A stretch of 64,000 bases of DNA from Amycolatopsis acidicola. GTDB taxonomy: Bacteria; Actinomycetota; Actinomycetes; Mycobacteriales; Pseudonocardiaceae. The notes under the pieces are model-generated. The model did not search any database and was not told the DNA's origin. It saw nothing but the letters and a program-made list of their open reading frames with translations. The DNA lies in contig NZ_VMNW02000006.1 in the NCBI RefSeq assembly GCF_007713735.2, positions 62,001 to 126,000 of the forward strand. The letters are read 5' to 3'. The translations under genes and the position numbers were made by a program. How positions within the stretch are numbered: the stretch's first letter is position 1; every line of letters starts with the position of its first letter. Of the stretch, positions 24,856 to 33,934 are shown piece after piece.

Positions 24856-26100
24856 TCAGAACATCGTCTGCGCGGTGCCGAGCACCCGGTATTCCTTGTC
24901 CACAATGGGAAACAGCCGCCATTTGTCGAACGTGGTGCACGGGTGGGAGATCCCGAAGCCGACCCTGTCCCCCACCTCCAGGCCGCCGCGGAAGTACGCG
25001 TGCTGGTCGTTGCAGGCGAACACTTCGCCGGGCGGCGCCGGTTCGATCTCCGTGCTTCCCCTGCGCAACCGGTGCAGCGGTACCGGAAACCCGGAGTCCA
25101 GCCCGGTGTCCCGTTTTCCGAAGTCCACAATGGCCAGTCCTGGTTCCGGGCAGGAGAGCACGCTCGCCCACAGCTCCAGGCTCGGCTGAAACCGCAGCGC
25201 TTCGTACTCGGCGCCGACCAAATCGCGGAAACGCTGGTAGCCCAGCGAGTCGTGGGTTACGTAGCAACCGCTGCGCAGGACGACGCGGACAGGGCGGCCC
25301 GCCTGCCATTCCGGGCCGAGTATCTCGCCGACCAGCTCGATGAAGGCGCTGCCGCCCACGGTGACGATGAACTCGCTGCCCGACAGGGTTTCGTCGGCCA
25401 GCGCACGGAGCCTACGCAGGTACGCCCGCACTTCTTCGAGTAGCCGCGGGCCCAGCTCGCCGCCGATCACGCCTTCGAAACCGCCGACGCCCGCCAACTC
25501 GAGCACTGGCGACGCCGCGACGCGCTCGGCGAAAGCCAGCGCGTGCGCGGAATCCCGGACGCCGGTTCGCCCGCCCGGGATGCCCAGCTCGATCAGCACC
25601 GGGAACGGTCGGCGGCAGCCGTCGAGCCGCTTCTCCAGGATGTCCAGGCCGTCGGCCGAGTCGACATAGCAATAGCAGGTGAAGTTCGGGTCGTCCGCCA
25701 TCTCCGCCGCGAGCCAGTCGATCGCGTGCGGCTCGACCAGTTCGTTCGCCAGCAGGATCCGCTCGGCGCCGAGTTCGCGCAGCGCGATCGCCTGGCTCGG
25801 CGTCGCCACCGTGACAGCCCAGGCACCGTGCTCGATCTGCGCGTTCACGATCTCCGGCGACATCGTCGTCTTCACGTGCGGCGCCGACGACAGCCCGCGC
25901 CCGGCGCAGAACTGTTGCAATGTCAAGAGATTGTGCCGCAGCGGCTCCTGCCCGAGCAGGAGTAGCGGCGTCAGGAAATCCAGTATCCCGGACCGGCCCA
26001 CCACCCCGGCCCCGGTCGTGCCGAACATCGACGGCGGAAAACCCTTGTGCCGCGCGCTGATCCGCGCGTCCGGAAGCCGCAGTGGGCGCACCGGCGTCAC
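24856..26100 (-). CDS. D-serine-dehydratase-like / D-threonine-aldolase-like PLP enzyme (alanine-racemase fold)
   Basis: 414 residues from GTG 26100 with AGGA nearby. The N-terminal alanine racemase-type barrel carries the PLP Lys in SAPHVKTTMSPEI. The C-terminal beta domain has HPCTTFDKW, the His-x-Cys pair that holds the metal in DSD1-type D-serine dehydratases and D-threonine aldolases. The usual His after the Lys motif (KTHK/KTHM) is Thr here. Enzymes of this fold act on D-3-hydroxy amino acids. It lies 23 bases downstream of an AraC regulator and follows the same-strand operon that includes RidA and an aminotransferase, which suits beta-hydroxy amino acid breakdown. Confidence 0.75.
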   Translation of the reverse strand: MTPVRPLRLPDARISARHKGFPPSMFGTTGAGVVGRSGILDFLTPLLLLGQEPLRHNLLTLQQFCAGRGLSSAPHVKTTMSPEIVNAQIEHGAWAVTVATPSQAIALRELGAERILLANELVEPHAIDWLAAEMADDPNFTCYCYVDSADGLDILEKRLDGCRRPFPVLIELGIPGGRTGVRDSAHALAFAERVAASPVLELAGVGGFEGVIGGELGPRLLEEVRAYLRRLRALADETLSGSEFIVTVGGSAFIELVGEILGPEWQAGRPVRVVLRSGCYVTHDSLGYQRFRDLVGAEYEALRFQPSLELWASVLSCPEPGLAIVDFGKRDTGLDSGFPVPLHRLRRGSTEIEPAPPGEVFACNDQHAYFRGGLEVGDRVGFGISHPCTTFDKWRLFPIVDKEYRVLGTAQTMF

Positions 26101-26123
26101 ACCTTCCTGATGGTTCGATCTGC

Positions 26124-27092
26124 TCAACGGCGCAGCGTCTGCTCCGGCGTCTCCCCGTAGTTCTCCCCATAACGTTGGGTGAACAACGGCTCCCACAAAC
26201 CCCAGCGCTCCGCGACGGCCGGCACCGTCGTCTCCTCCGGGGTGGCCCACAGCAGGTCGAGGTGCGCGCGGTGCAACCGCACGTGCCACAGCTTGCCGAA
26301 CAGCGAGGTTTCCAGGTAGCGCTGGAAAGCCGACCGCAGCGACCTGCTGCTGACATCGAACTCCGAGGCGAGCGAGCCCTCCGTGTGCAGTTGCTCCGGC
26401 ATCGCCTCGATCTTGTCCACCACCTGGCCGAACACGCGTTGCGAAGCCGGCATCGCCGGCGTGGCGAGCAGCTCCGAATAGCGGTGGGCGTGCAGCTGGA
26501 TGAGCCGCGCCACCATGCTTTCCTCAAGCTGGGGGACCCACATCGGGCCCTTGAGCATGCCCCCGCCGACGTCCGCCCTGCGGACCAGGTTCACCACCTC
26601 GGTGAACCACTGGCACTGCCTGCCCGCGGACACGTCGAGCCCGAGGTCGAAGCGGAGCTTCCACGGCAGCAGGCCGCCGGTGAGGTCCCGCAGCACCCGG
26701 TTGGCGAAGTCCCAGTCGGCCCGCACCAGCAGGAGTTTCGTCGACCGTTCCAGCTCCATGTACAGCGGCGCCTCTGGGTCGGTGACCGCCATGATCTCGG
26801 GGGTGCTGATGATCGTCTTGCCGCCGCTGCGCACCAGTGCGTTTCCGTACAACGGGATCTGCAGCGCGTAGAAATCCCCGGTGGCACCGGGATCGACCGC
26901 GATGGGGACGCCGTACTGCACGTAGTTCAGCACCAGGTTGCCGAGGTCGAACGAATTGATGACAGCGTCCAGCGGTTCGGGTTTGTCCAAGTAGGACAGC
27001 CGGTGTGGACACATGATGCGGCCCAGCACGTCCTGCATCTCTTCGAGGTTGTTCGACCGGAGGAAGTTGTGCCTGCCAAGGGGATATTCCAT
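26124..27092 (-). CDS. AraC-family regulator with AraC_binding_2-type sensor domain
   Basis: 322 residues from ATG 27092. The sensor domain includes LGRIMCPHRLSYLD, LGNLVLNYVQYGVPIAVD and PLYGNALVRSGG. The C-terminal helix-turn-helix pair is LASEFDVSSRSLRSAFQRYL and TVPAVAERWGLWEPLFTQRY. It is a paralogue of the AraC protein at 19094-20086. It immediately precedes the D-serine-dehydratase-like gene and is its likely activator. The 167-nt gap upstream holds an inverted repeat CCGGAAC-N4-GTTTCGG (27163-27180). Confidence 0.8.
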   Translation of the reverse strand: MEYPLGRHNFLRSNNLEEMQDVLGRIMCPHRLSYLDKPEPLDAVINSFDLGNLVLNYVQYGVPIAVDPGATGDFYALQIPLYGNALVRSGGKTIISTPEIMAVTDPEAPLYMELERSTKLLLVRADWDFANRVLRDLTGGLLPWKLRFDLGLDVSAGRQCQWFTEVVNLVRRADVGGGMLKGPMWVPQLEESMVARLIQLHAHRYSELLATPAMPASQRVFGQVVDKIEAMPEQLHTEGSLASEFDVSSRSLRSAFQRYLETSLFGKLWHVRLHRAHLDLLWATPEETTVPAVAERWGLWEPLFTQRYGENYGETPEQTLRR

Positions 27093-27259
27093 TGCTGCTG
27101 TCCTTGGGCGAAGGAAATCTTGCCTGCACAGCGGCCGATACCACGGGGCGCGCACCCGTTCACCGGAACCGCTGTTTCGGAAATCAAACCGTAATCGAGT
27201 TGCCGAGTTTACCCCAAATTGGCAATCCGGCAAGTACTTCACGAGATCGGGTTCGGAGA

Positions 27260-28306
27260 TCATTTGCGCGCCGCCGCGAGAAGCTCCGCCAGGTGGATCG
27301 CCCGCACCCCCGACCGGCGTTTTCGCAGGGTTTGGCGCAATTGTCTGAGGCAACCGGGATTCACGACCACGACGAAATCCAGCGCGGCGGCGTCGATCGC
27401 GTCCAGCTTCCCGGCCAGGACGCGGCGGCTGTCGTCCGGTCGCAGCAACGAGTAGGTGCCTGCCGCACCGCAGCAGTCCCCGGCGCCCGGAAGTTCTACA
27501 TAATCGGCAACGGCCGCAATCAGTTTGCGGGGTTCTTCCGTGACACCCAGCCCGTTGCGCAGGTGGCACGAGTCCTGCAGGGCCACGCGCGCGCGACGGC
27601 CGCGCACCCGGACCTCACCGGCCGGCTGGTGGCCCACCTCGACCAGCCACTCGCCGAACTCGCGCACCCTGTCCCGGCCGAGGTGCGTTGCCAGGTGCGC
27701 CGCGCAGCCACCGGCCGTGGTCACGACCTTGCCGGGTAAGCGCTTTCCCAGGGCCACGGCCATTTCCGCCCCCTTGGCCGAAGCGCCGTTGTGCGCGTGC
27801 AGCGCTCCGCAGCAGCCTTGTGCGCGCGGCACCGAAATCCCCGGCACCAGCCGCCGGACCGCCCGGCTCACGCCCGGATACAGCCCGCGCTCGACGCAGC
27901 CGAGCATCAGCGAATGCGTCCCTCCTCTGGCGCCGCGTGCGTGCCGGCGAACCAAGCCCTGCAACCGAAGCAGCCATTCCAGCGACACGGCGGCCATCAG
28001 CAGGCGAGCGAGCCAGGGCCGATTTCCGCCCTGCCACTGAACATCACGCCATTGTTCGAGCAGATCGCCGTACCGCACGCCCGCCGGGCAGACGGGCTCG
28101 CAGGCACGGCAGCCGAGGCAGAACGACGACTGTTCCGTCAGCGTCGGGTCGGCCGTGTCGAGTTCGCCCGTTTCCAGCGCGCGCATCAGCGTGATCCGGC
28201 CGCGTGGCGATGACGCCTCCTCCCCCGTCAACCGGTACGTCGGACAGGCAGGCAGGCAATACCCGCAGGAGATGCAGCGGTCGAGGAGCTCCTTCTCGAA
28301 GATCAC
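27260..28306 (-). CDS. glcF: Glycolate oxidase iron-sulfur subunit GlcF-like
   Basis: 348 residues from GTG 28306, overlapping the glcD stop (GTGA). Two [4Fe-4S] motifs are CISCGYCLPACPTY and CLGCRACEPVCPAGV near residues 10 and 63. Two CCG-type Cys motifs follow (QGCCGALHAHNG and DCCGAAGTYSLL), as in heterodisulfide-reductase-like subunits. It should carry electrons from the GlcD flavoprotein to the quinone pool. It is the last gene of the operon that begins with the class III aminotransferase. Confidence 0.85.
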   Translation of the reverse strand: MIFEKELLDRCISCGYCLPACPTYRLTGEEASSPRGRITLMRALETGELDTADPTLTEQSSFCLGCRACEPVCPAGVRYGDLLEQWRDVQWQGGNRPWLARLLMAAVSLEWLLRLQGLVRRHARGARGGTHSLMLGCVERGLYPGVSRAVRRLVPGISVPRAQGCCGALHAHNGASAKGAEMAVALGKRLPGKVVTTAGGCAAHLATHLGRDRVREFGEWLVEVGHQPAGEVRVRGRRARVALQDSCHLRNGLGVTEEPRKLIAAVADYVELPGAGDCCGAAGTYSLLRPDDSRRVLAGKLDAIDAAALDFVVVVNPGCLRQLRQTLRKRRSGVRAIHLAELLAAARK

Positions 28307-29685
28307 GACCCGACCTTTCCCGGGTTGAGGATGCCAGCCGGGTCGAACGCCGTCTTGATCCGGCGCAGCAACCGGATCTGGTCCGCGCCAAGGCGTTCGG
28401 CGAGGTACGGCAGTTTCGCGGCGCCGACCCCGTGTTCGCCGGTGATCGTGCCGTCGAACCGGAGCGCGGTGGAGAAGATCTCGGCGAACGCCTTGTGCGC
28501 CCGTTCCACCGCGTCGGTGTCCTCCGGGTCGAGCACGCAGGTGGGATGCAGGTTTCCGTCGCCAGCGTGCCCGAAGGTGGCGATGAGCAGGCCGAACCGC
28601 AGCGCGATCTCGTCGATGCGCTCGACCATCTCCGCCAGCCGCGGCCGGGGCACCGTGACGTCCTCCAAGATCGTCAGCGAACCGAGGCGGGACAACGCGG
28701 GCAGCGAACAGCGCCGGGCGGCCAGGAGGGCGTCCGAGCGGGCGATGTTCTCCGCGAGCGTCACCTCGAGAGCACCGGCGTCGGCGCAGATCTTCCGCAG
28801 CCGCACCAGATTTCCCGCCACCACCTCGATCGGCCCGTCGTCGCCGAACAACAGGAGGGCACCCGCGTCCCGGCGCAGGTCCAGCTTCGCGTAGTCGTCC
28901 ACCGCGCTGATGCACTTCTGGTCCAGGAATTCCAGCGTGGCGGGCACGATCCCGGCCGAGATGATCGCGGCGACCGCACGGCAGGCGTCAGCCAGAGAGG
29001 CGAAGTAGGCAACCCCCGTGCCGACTTCCGCGGGTTGCGGGAGCAACGCGACCGTCAGCTCCGTGAGCACGGCGAGCGTGCCTTCGGATCCAGTGAGGAG
29101 CCTGGTCAGGTCGTAACCGGCGACGTCCTTCCACAGCCGGCCACCGGTGCGGATCACCTCCCCGGTGGGTAGCACGGCCTCGAGGCCGAGCACGTAGTTC
29201 CTCGTCACGCCGTACTTCAGCCCGCGCAGCCCGCCCGCGCACGTGGCGACGTTCCCGCCGACCGTGGACGTGACGCGGCTGCCGGGATCCGGCGCGTACA
29301 GCAGACCTTCGACCGCGGCGGCGTCGGCGAGCCGCGCCGTGGTGACGCCGGGCTGCACGCGCGCGAGCAGTTCCGCCCCGCTCACCTCGAGGATCCGCGT
29401 CATCCTGGTCAGCGCCAGGACTATGCCACCCGCCAGCGGCACCGTCCCGGCGCAGAGGTTGGAGCCGGCGCCGCGCGGCACCACCGGAATCCGGTGCGCC
29501 GTGGCCAGTTTCAGCACCTCGGCGACTTCGCCGGTGGTGCGCGGGAACACGACCGCGTCCGGCATCGCGCGGAACAACGGAGTGGCGTCGCGCGAATACG
29601 CCGCCAACTCTCCCGGGGCACGGCGCACGCCGTTCGCGCCCACGATCTCCGCGAGTGTGTCGAACACGCCGGCCGAAAGTTTCAT
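28303..29685 (-). CDS. glcD: FAD-linked 2-hydroxy-acid dehydrogenase GlcD-like
   Basis: 460 residues. The FAD-binding (PCMH) domain has VVPRGAGSNLCAGTVPL and a GGNVATCAGGLRGLKYGVTR segment. The C-terminal FAD-oxidase domain has GHAGDGNLHP and GTITGEHGVG. It oxidises glycolate, D-lactate or a related 2-hydroxy acid to the 2-oxo acid, passing electrons to GlcF. The start overlaps the upstream FAH-gene stop (TGATG), and the stop overlaps glcF. With a hydrolase and aminotransferase alongside, it probably handles a catabolic hydroxy acid. Confidence 0.85.
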   Translation of the reverse strand: MKLSAGVFDTLAEIVGANGVRRAPGELAAYSRDATPLFRAMPDAVVFPRTTGEVAEVLKLATAHRIPVVPRGAGSNLCAGTVPLAGGIVLALTRMTRILEVSGAELLARVQPGVTTARLADAAAVEGLLYAPDPGSRVTSTVGGNVATCAGGLRGLKYGVTRNYVLGLEAVLPTGEVIRTGGRLWKDVAGYDLTRLLTGSEGTLAVLTELTVALLPQPAEVGTGVAYFASLADACRAVAAIISAGIVPATLEFLDQKCISAVDDYAKLDLRRDAGALLLFGDDGPIEVVAGNLVRLRKICADAGALEVTLAENIARSDALLAARRCSLPALSRLGSLTILEDVTVPRPRLAEMVERIDEIALRFGLLIATFGHAGDGNLHPTCVLDPEDTDAVERAHKAFAEIFSTALRFDGTITGEHGVGAAKLPYLAERLGADQIRLLRRIKTAFDPAGILNPGKVGS

Positions 29686-30539
29686 CAGGCCTGGTCACAC
29701 TCCGTGCGCTGGCGGCCGAGCCCGGCCACTTCGACCTCCACGACATCGCCATGGCGCAGGTACTCGAACCGGCCGGACAGCGCGACTCCCTCGGGCGTGC
29801 CGGTGTTGACCAGGTCGCCGGGCTCGAGCACCAGGAACTGCGACAGGTTCCAGATGATCTCGGCGACGGAGAAGATCATGTCCGAGGTCTTCGAATCCTG
29901 GCGCGGCTGCCCGTTCACCCAGGAACGCAGCTCCAGCACCTGCGGGTCGGGCACCTCGAACGCGGGCAGGAACCAGGGGCCGACGGGGTTGAACGTCTCG
30001 CACGATTTGCCCTTGGCCCACTGGCCTCCGGGCCGCCCGAGCTGGAAGGCCCGCTCCGACACGTCGTTGCTGGTCACGTAACCCGCGACGCAGGCACGCG
30101 CCTCGGCCAGCCCTTCCAGGTACCGCGCGCGCCTGCCGATGACGACCCCGAGCTCGACCTCCCAGTCGGTTTTCGTGGAACCACGCGGGATCAGCACGTC
30201 GTCGTACGGCCCGACCACCGTGTTCGGCGATTTGTGGAACAGGATCGGCTCGCCGGGCGGCTCGGCACCCGACTCCGCCGCGTGCGCCGCATAGTTCTGG
30301 CCTATGCACAGGACCGCGCCGGGCCGGGCTATCGGCGCTCCGACGCGCATTCCCCGGACGTCGGTCACGGGCAGCTCACCGGAATCCAGCGCGACCCGCG
30401 CCAGCCGCGGCCCGTCGTCGGCAAGGAACCGGCCGTCGACGTCGTCCGTCAACGGGCTCAGGTCGTAGTGGTGCTCGCCGTCCAGCAGCACCGGCCGTTC
30501 CTCGCCGGGCGGGCCGACCCGCATGAACCTCATCGTCAT
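29685..30539 (-). CDS. Fumarylacetoacetate hydrolase (FAH) family protein
   Basis: 284 residues from ATG 30539. The FAH core is CIGQNYAAHAAESG, FHKSPNTVVGPYDDVLIPRG, WEVELGVVIG (the metal-binding Glu pair), a GYVTSNDVSERAFQ segment and NTGTPEGVA near the end. Family members are hydrolases, hydratases, decarboxylases or isomerases of 2-oxo acids with Mg. It overlaps both neighbours (ATGA with the M81 gene, TGATG with glcD), so it belongs to the same pathway. Confidence 0.85.
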   Translation of the reverse strand: MTMRFMRVGPPGEERPVLLDGEHHYDLSPLTDDVDGRFLADDGPRLARVALDSGELPVTDVRGMRVGAPIARPGAVLCIGQNYAAHAAESGAEPPGEPILFHKSPNTVVGPYDDVLIPRGSTKTDWEVELGVVIGRRARYLEGLAEARACVAGYVTSNDVSERAFQLGRPGGQWAKGKSCETFNPVGPWFLPAFEVPDPQVLELRSWVNGQPRQDSKTSDMIFSVAEIIWNLSQFLVLEPGDLVNTGTPEGVALSGRFEYLRHGDVVEVEVAGLGRQRTECDQA

Positions 30540-32032
30540 CGTCGCTCCGGGAACTCCGCGTCTTCGAAGGGGTACAAGGGTTTGCGGCGGTTGTGGTAGG
30601 TGAACCGCTCCACTCCCATGGCCGTGACGCCGTCGGTGTCCACGACCACGAGACGTTTCGCGATCGGCCCGTACGCGGCGCGAGGCGAGTTGACGCCCTT
30701 GGCCACGACGATCCGGTAACGCAGAGGATCGACGCCGACGCTGTGCAGCTGCCGCAGGCTGGAGTTGATCACCGATCGCGAGTTCAGCACGATCGTGTGC
30801 CCGTCGGTGGTTTCGAGCACGGCCGTGGGCCCGGCGTCGAAGTAGCGGAACCCGGCGTGGGTCGGTGTCGGCTCCTCGAACCGGCCACCGGAAAGCGCTT
30901 TCACCTGGCCCACCACGGTGACGGGATGACCGGCGGAATGCGGGTTCTTGGCGCCGATCTCCAGCCGGAGCTGGGCACCGACGCCGGCCTCCGTGCAGCG
31001 ACGGGCGGACACCGGATCCCACAACGTCTGCACCAGGGACGACAGCCCGCGTTTCACCGCCGCGGCCAGGATTTCGGTGGAATCACCGGGCGCGCCGCCG
31101 CCGATGTTGTCCCCCACGTCGAGCAGCACCACCGGGCCCTCGGGCGCGGCGACCGCGAGGTCGAGCGCCTCCTGCACGGTGATTCCCTTGACCTGCAAGG
31201 CTTCCCGCTGCTCCCATACCGAGCGGGCCAGCTCTTGCGCGACGGCTTCCGCCTGCGCGCGATCCCCGTTGTGGATCGCGATGCAGGACATCCCCATCTC
31301 CGGCACGTCCGCGTACGGGAAACCCTCGACGACGCTGACCGACAACACGCCGGACCGGCTCTTCAGCTCGCGCGCCTTCGCGACGAGATCCGCCATCGGC
31401 TGCTCGGCGGTGTCCTGGCGGGCGATGTTGACCACCAGCGGGAGCTGCACGAGCGCCTGCTCGGGGCGGATTTCTCCGCGCGCCGCCGCGAGCACGAGCC
31501 TGGTGCATTCCTCCGCACGCGCCCCGGGGTCGACGTGCGGATTGGTCTGGTATGCGAGCGTGACCGTCAGCTCGTCGACCAGCGCGCGGGAAACGTTGGC
31601 GTGCATGTCGAGCACGGCTCCCACCGGCACTTCCGGGCCGACCACCGAGCGCACGCGCGCGGCGATTTCCGCGTCGGCGTCCGGGAAATGCTCGGAAACC
31701 GCGGCGCCGTGGACGTTCAACAGCACGCCGTCCCACGGGCCCTGGTCCTCGAGCCGCTCGATCATTTCGCCGACGAGGGACTCGAAGGCCTCGCCGGTGA
31801 TCACGCCCGTGGGCGTGACGAAGGCGGCGAGCAGCGGCACCACCTCGATGCCCAGTTCCGCGCAGGCTGCGAGGTAACCGCCGTACGTGGTCGATGAACC
31901 CGCGTACTGCTCGATGATCTGCTCGCCACGGAACACCCCGCCGTCCTCGAACAGGCGCAGATCCGCCGGCAGCGGGGAAAACGTGTTGGCCTCGTGGAAA
32001 AGGCCGAGCGTGGCGAATCTCAACTCGGCCAT
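30536..32032 (-). CDS. M81 family metallopeptidase (MlrC-like)
   Basis: 498 residues. The start has the family text LRFATLGLFHEANTFSPLPA, then VLLNVHGAAVSEHFPDADAE and VLDMHANVS (metal-binding Asp/His). The C-terminal domain has VVLLDVGDNIGGGAPGDSTE. The founding member, MlrC, hydrolyses the linear tetrapeptide of microcystin. Most relatives sit in catabolic operons with peptide importers, as here, where an oligopeptide-type ABC transporter follows at 34.9-40.5 kb. Its start overlaps the RidA gene by 13 bases. Confidence 0.85.
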   Translation of the reverse strand: MAELRFATLGLFHEANTFSPLPADLRLFEDGGVFRGEQIIEQYAGSSTTYGGYLAACAELGIEVVPLLAAFVTPTGVITGEAFESLVGEMIERLEDQGPWDGVLLNVHGAAVSEHFPDADAEIAARVRSVVGPEVPVGAVLDMHANVSRALVDELTVTLAYQTNPHVDPGARAEECTRLVLAAARGEIRPEQALVQLPLVVNIARQDTAEQPMADLVAKARELKSRSGVLSVSVVEGFPYADVPEMGMSCIAIHNGDRAQAEAVAQELARSVWEQREALQVKGITVQEALDLAVAAPEGPVVLLDVGDNIGGGAPGDSTEILAAAVKRGLSSLVQTLWDPVSARRCTEAGVGAQLRLEIGAKNPHSAGHPVTVVGQVKALSGGRFEEPTPTHAGFRYFDAGPTAVLETTDGHTIVLNSRSVINSSLRQLHSVGVDPLRYRIVVAKGVNSPRAAYGPIAKRLVVVDTDGVTAMGVERFTYHNRRKPLYPFEDAEFPERR

Positions 32033-32403
32033 CCTCCCTGGTACGCGATGACATCGAGCTCGAACTTGACCACGCCGCCGAGGCAGTTCGTCAGCGTGGT
32101 GCGCGCGGGCAGCGGCGCGGTGAAGTACTCCCGGTAGATCCGGTTGTACTCGGGCAGGTCCGCCGGATCCTCGACGTACGCGCCCACTTTGACCACATCG
32201 GACAGTCGCAGACCGAGCCCGGCGAGGATGGTCTGCACGTTCTCGATGGAGCGGCGCATTTCTTCGGCGAACGTGCCCGCCACGATGTGCCCGTTCTCGT
32301 CCACCGCGGCCTGGCCGGAGAGGAAGACGAAGTCACCTCCGCGGTAATACGGGGAGAAACTCGCGGTGTTGCCGCTCGCGGTTTCGCTGATCGGGCGCGT
32401 CAT
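32020..32403 (-). CDS. RidA family (Rid/YER057c/UK114) imine deaminase
   Basis: 127 residues of the RidA fold: FVFLSGQAAVDENGHIVAGT, then VQTILAGLGLRLSDVVKVGA, then a C-terminal block from RTTLTNCLGGVVKFELDVIA. The substrate-binding Arg of active RidA is in PARTTLTN. RidA hydrolyses reactive enamines/imines released by PLP dehydratases and amino acid oxidation. It lies directly after the aminotransferase gene and overlaps the M81 gene, which supports an amine-releasing pathway. Confidence 0.9.
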   Translation of the reverse strand: MTRPISETASGNTASFSPYYRGGDFVFLSGQAAVDENGHIVAGTFAEEMRRSIENVQTILAGLGLRLSDVVKVGAYVEDPADLPEYNRIYREYFTAPLPARTTLTNCLGGVVKFELDVIAYQGGWPS

Positions 32404-33680
32404 CGGCTCGTCCAGGAGGCGAGTGCCTTGTCGAACCGGGTGAGCGCCGCGTCGAGCTCCTTCTGGCCGTGCGCCGCCGAGACGTACCAGACGCCGCGGC
32501 CCGCGACCCAGAGCCCGTGGTCGATCAGCGTGCCGGCGAGGTCCTCGTAGCGGGCGAGGTCGAGTTGTTGCAGCGTGCGGTAATCCGTCACTTCCGCGTC
32601 CCCGAAGGAGACGTGGAACGCCTGCGGCAGCCCGACCACCCGCAGCGGCAGGCCGTACCCGGCGCCGATGTCCTGCAGGCCGTTCATCAACTCTTTTCCG
32701 TGCTGGGCAACGCGTTCGTACGGTGGGTCGTCGATCAGGCTGGACACCGAGGCGACGACCGCGGCGGTGGCCATCACCGAGGAGTTGAAGGTGCCGGAGT
32801 GGTTCACCTCGCCGGTGCCGAACAGGTCCATCAGCTCTTCGCCGCCGACCAGCGCCGCCACCGGGAAGCCGCCCGCGATCGCTTTCCCATACGTGGCAAG
32901 GTCCGGTGTGACGCCGTAGCGTCCGGCCGCGCCGTCGAGCCCGAGGCGGAACCCGGAGATCACCTCGTCGAAGATCAGGACGATGCCGTAGTCGTCACAC
33001 AGCCGGCGAACGCCTTGCAGGAAACCGGGTTTCGGCTCGATCACCCCGGCGTTGATCATGATCGGTTCCATGACGACGGCGGCGATTTCCTCACCGTCGC
33101 GCGCGAGCGCGGCGGCCACCTCGTCGAGATCATTCCAAGGCAATAGGACGAAATCGTCGAGGTGCGCGGCGAGCTGGCCGTTGCTCGCCGGGCCCCAGCG
33201 GCCGTCGCGGTTGGCGAGCAGTACGTTGTCCAGCCAGCCGTGGTAGTGCCCTTCGAAGCGGATGACCTTCGTGCGCCCGGTTGCCGCGCGCGCGAGACGG
33301 AACGCCGCCTGCACCGCTTCCGTGCCCGTCATGCTGAAGCGGATCATGTCGGCCCAGCCGACCGCCTCGCAGACCAGTTCCGCGGCGCGGACCTCGAGTT
33401 CGTGCTGGCCACCGAAGATGACGCCATTACGGCAGGCGTCGGACACCGCTTCCACCACTTGGCCCGGTGCGTGCCCGAGGAAGTTCGGCCCCTGGCCGAG
33501 GAGGTAGTCGACGTAGTCGCGGCCGTCCACGCTGTAGAGCCAGGCGCCCCGCGCGGAGCGGATGAACTCACGCGAGCCCGCGAGCCGGACGTTCGAGTGC
33601 ACGCCACCGGGCGTCCGGTTCAGCGCACGACGACACAGCTCTTCGGACCGCGAAGCCCCCTGCGACTCCTCGTTCTCCAT
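32400..33680 (-). CDS. Class III PLP aminotransferase, glutamate-1-semialdehyde-aminomutase-like
   Basis: 426 residues. NRTPGGVHSNVRLAGSREFI is the GSA-aminomutase-type start; FSMTGTEAVQAAFRLARAAT binds phosphate; FEGHYHGW stacks on the ring; LIFDEVISGFRLG holds the Asp. The PLP Lys is in ATYGKAIAGGFPVAAL. True HemL enzymes sit with heme genes, whereas this one heads a catabolic operon, so a transaminase or aminomutase role is more likely. The start is ATG 33680; an operator-like palindrome lies 58-74 bases upstream. Confidence 0.85.
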   Translation of the reverse strand: MENEESQGASRSEELCRRALNRTPGGVHSNVRLAGSREFIRSARGAWLYSVDGRDYVDYLLGQGPNFLGHAPGQVVEAVSDACRNGVIFGGQHELEVRAAELVCEAVGWADMIRFSMTGTEAVQAAFRLARAATGRTKVIRFEGHYHGWLDNVLLANRDGRWGPASNGQLAAHLDDFVLLPWNDLDEVAAALARDGEEIAAVVMEPIMINAGVIEPKPGFLQGVRRLCDDYGIVLIFDEVISGFRLGLDGAAGRYGVTPDLATYGKAIAGGFPVAALVGGEELMDLFGTGEVNHSGTFNSSVMATAAVVASVSSLIDDPPYERVAQHGKELMNGLQDIGAGYGLPLRVVGLPQAFHVSFGDAEVTDYRTLQQLDLARYEDLAGTLIDHGLWVAGRGVWYVSAAHGQKELDAALTRFDKALASWTSR

Positions 33681-33737
33681 GGGACATCCCTTCGACCACC
33701 TGTCACGTCCCGGTCCCGCGGGACCGAAAACTGGTGA

Positions 33738-33815
33738 GTTTCACCCAGTGAAACGGCAGATCTGCCAGATGTGACCACGCTACGGGCGGGTGTGGTTGGC
33801 GTCAAGGGGGCCAAC
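33738..33815. promoter_or_regulatory. Divergent operator region between catabolic operon and IclR gene
   Basis: Two inverted repeats are visible: GTTTCACCCAGTGAAAC (33738-33754, perfect 7-bp arms), near the aminotransferase start, and GTTGGC-N9-GCCAAC (33795-33815), nearer the IclR start at 33935. The first is of the GTTTC/GAAAC type bound by IclR proteins; the second could be the autoregulatory site. Confidence 0.5.
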
Positions 33816-33934
33816 ACCGCCGCCGGTTTTGCGGGCTGAGCGTGAAAAAAGTGCCTTGTGGCCCCCTGACGCGGGTGGGTCGCTGGCGGTAGCATCTGAA
33901 ACGCCAACATTGACGCCCGAAATGAGGTACCGAC

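Noticed and set aside
32400..33680. HemL (glutamate-1-semialdehyde aminomutase) of heme synthesis
   Set aside because: There are no heme genes nearby; the gene heads a catabolic operon with RidA, M81 and GlcDF.
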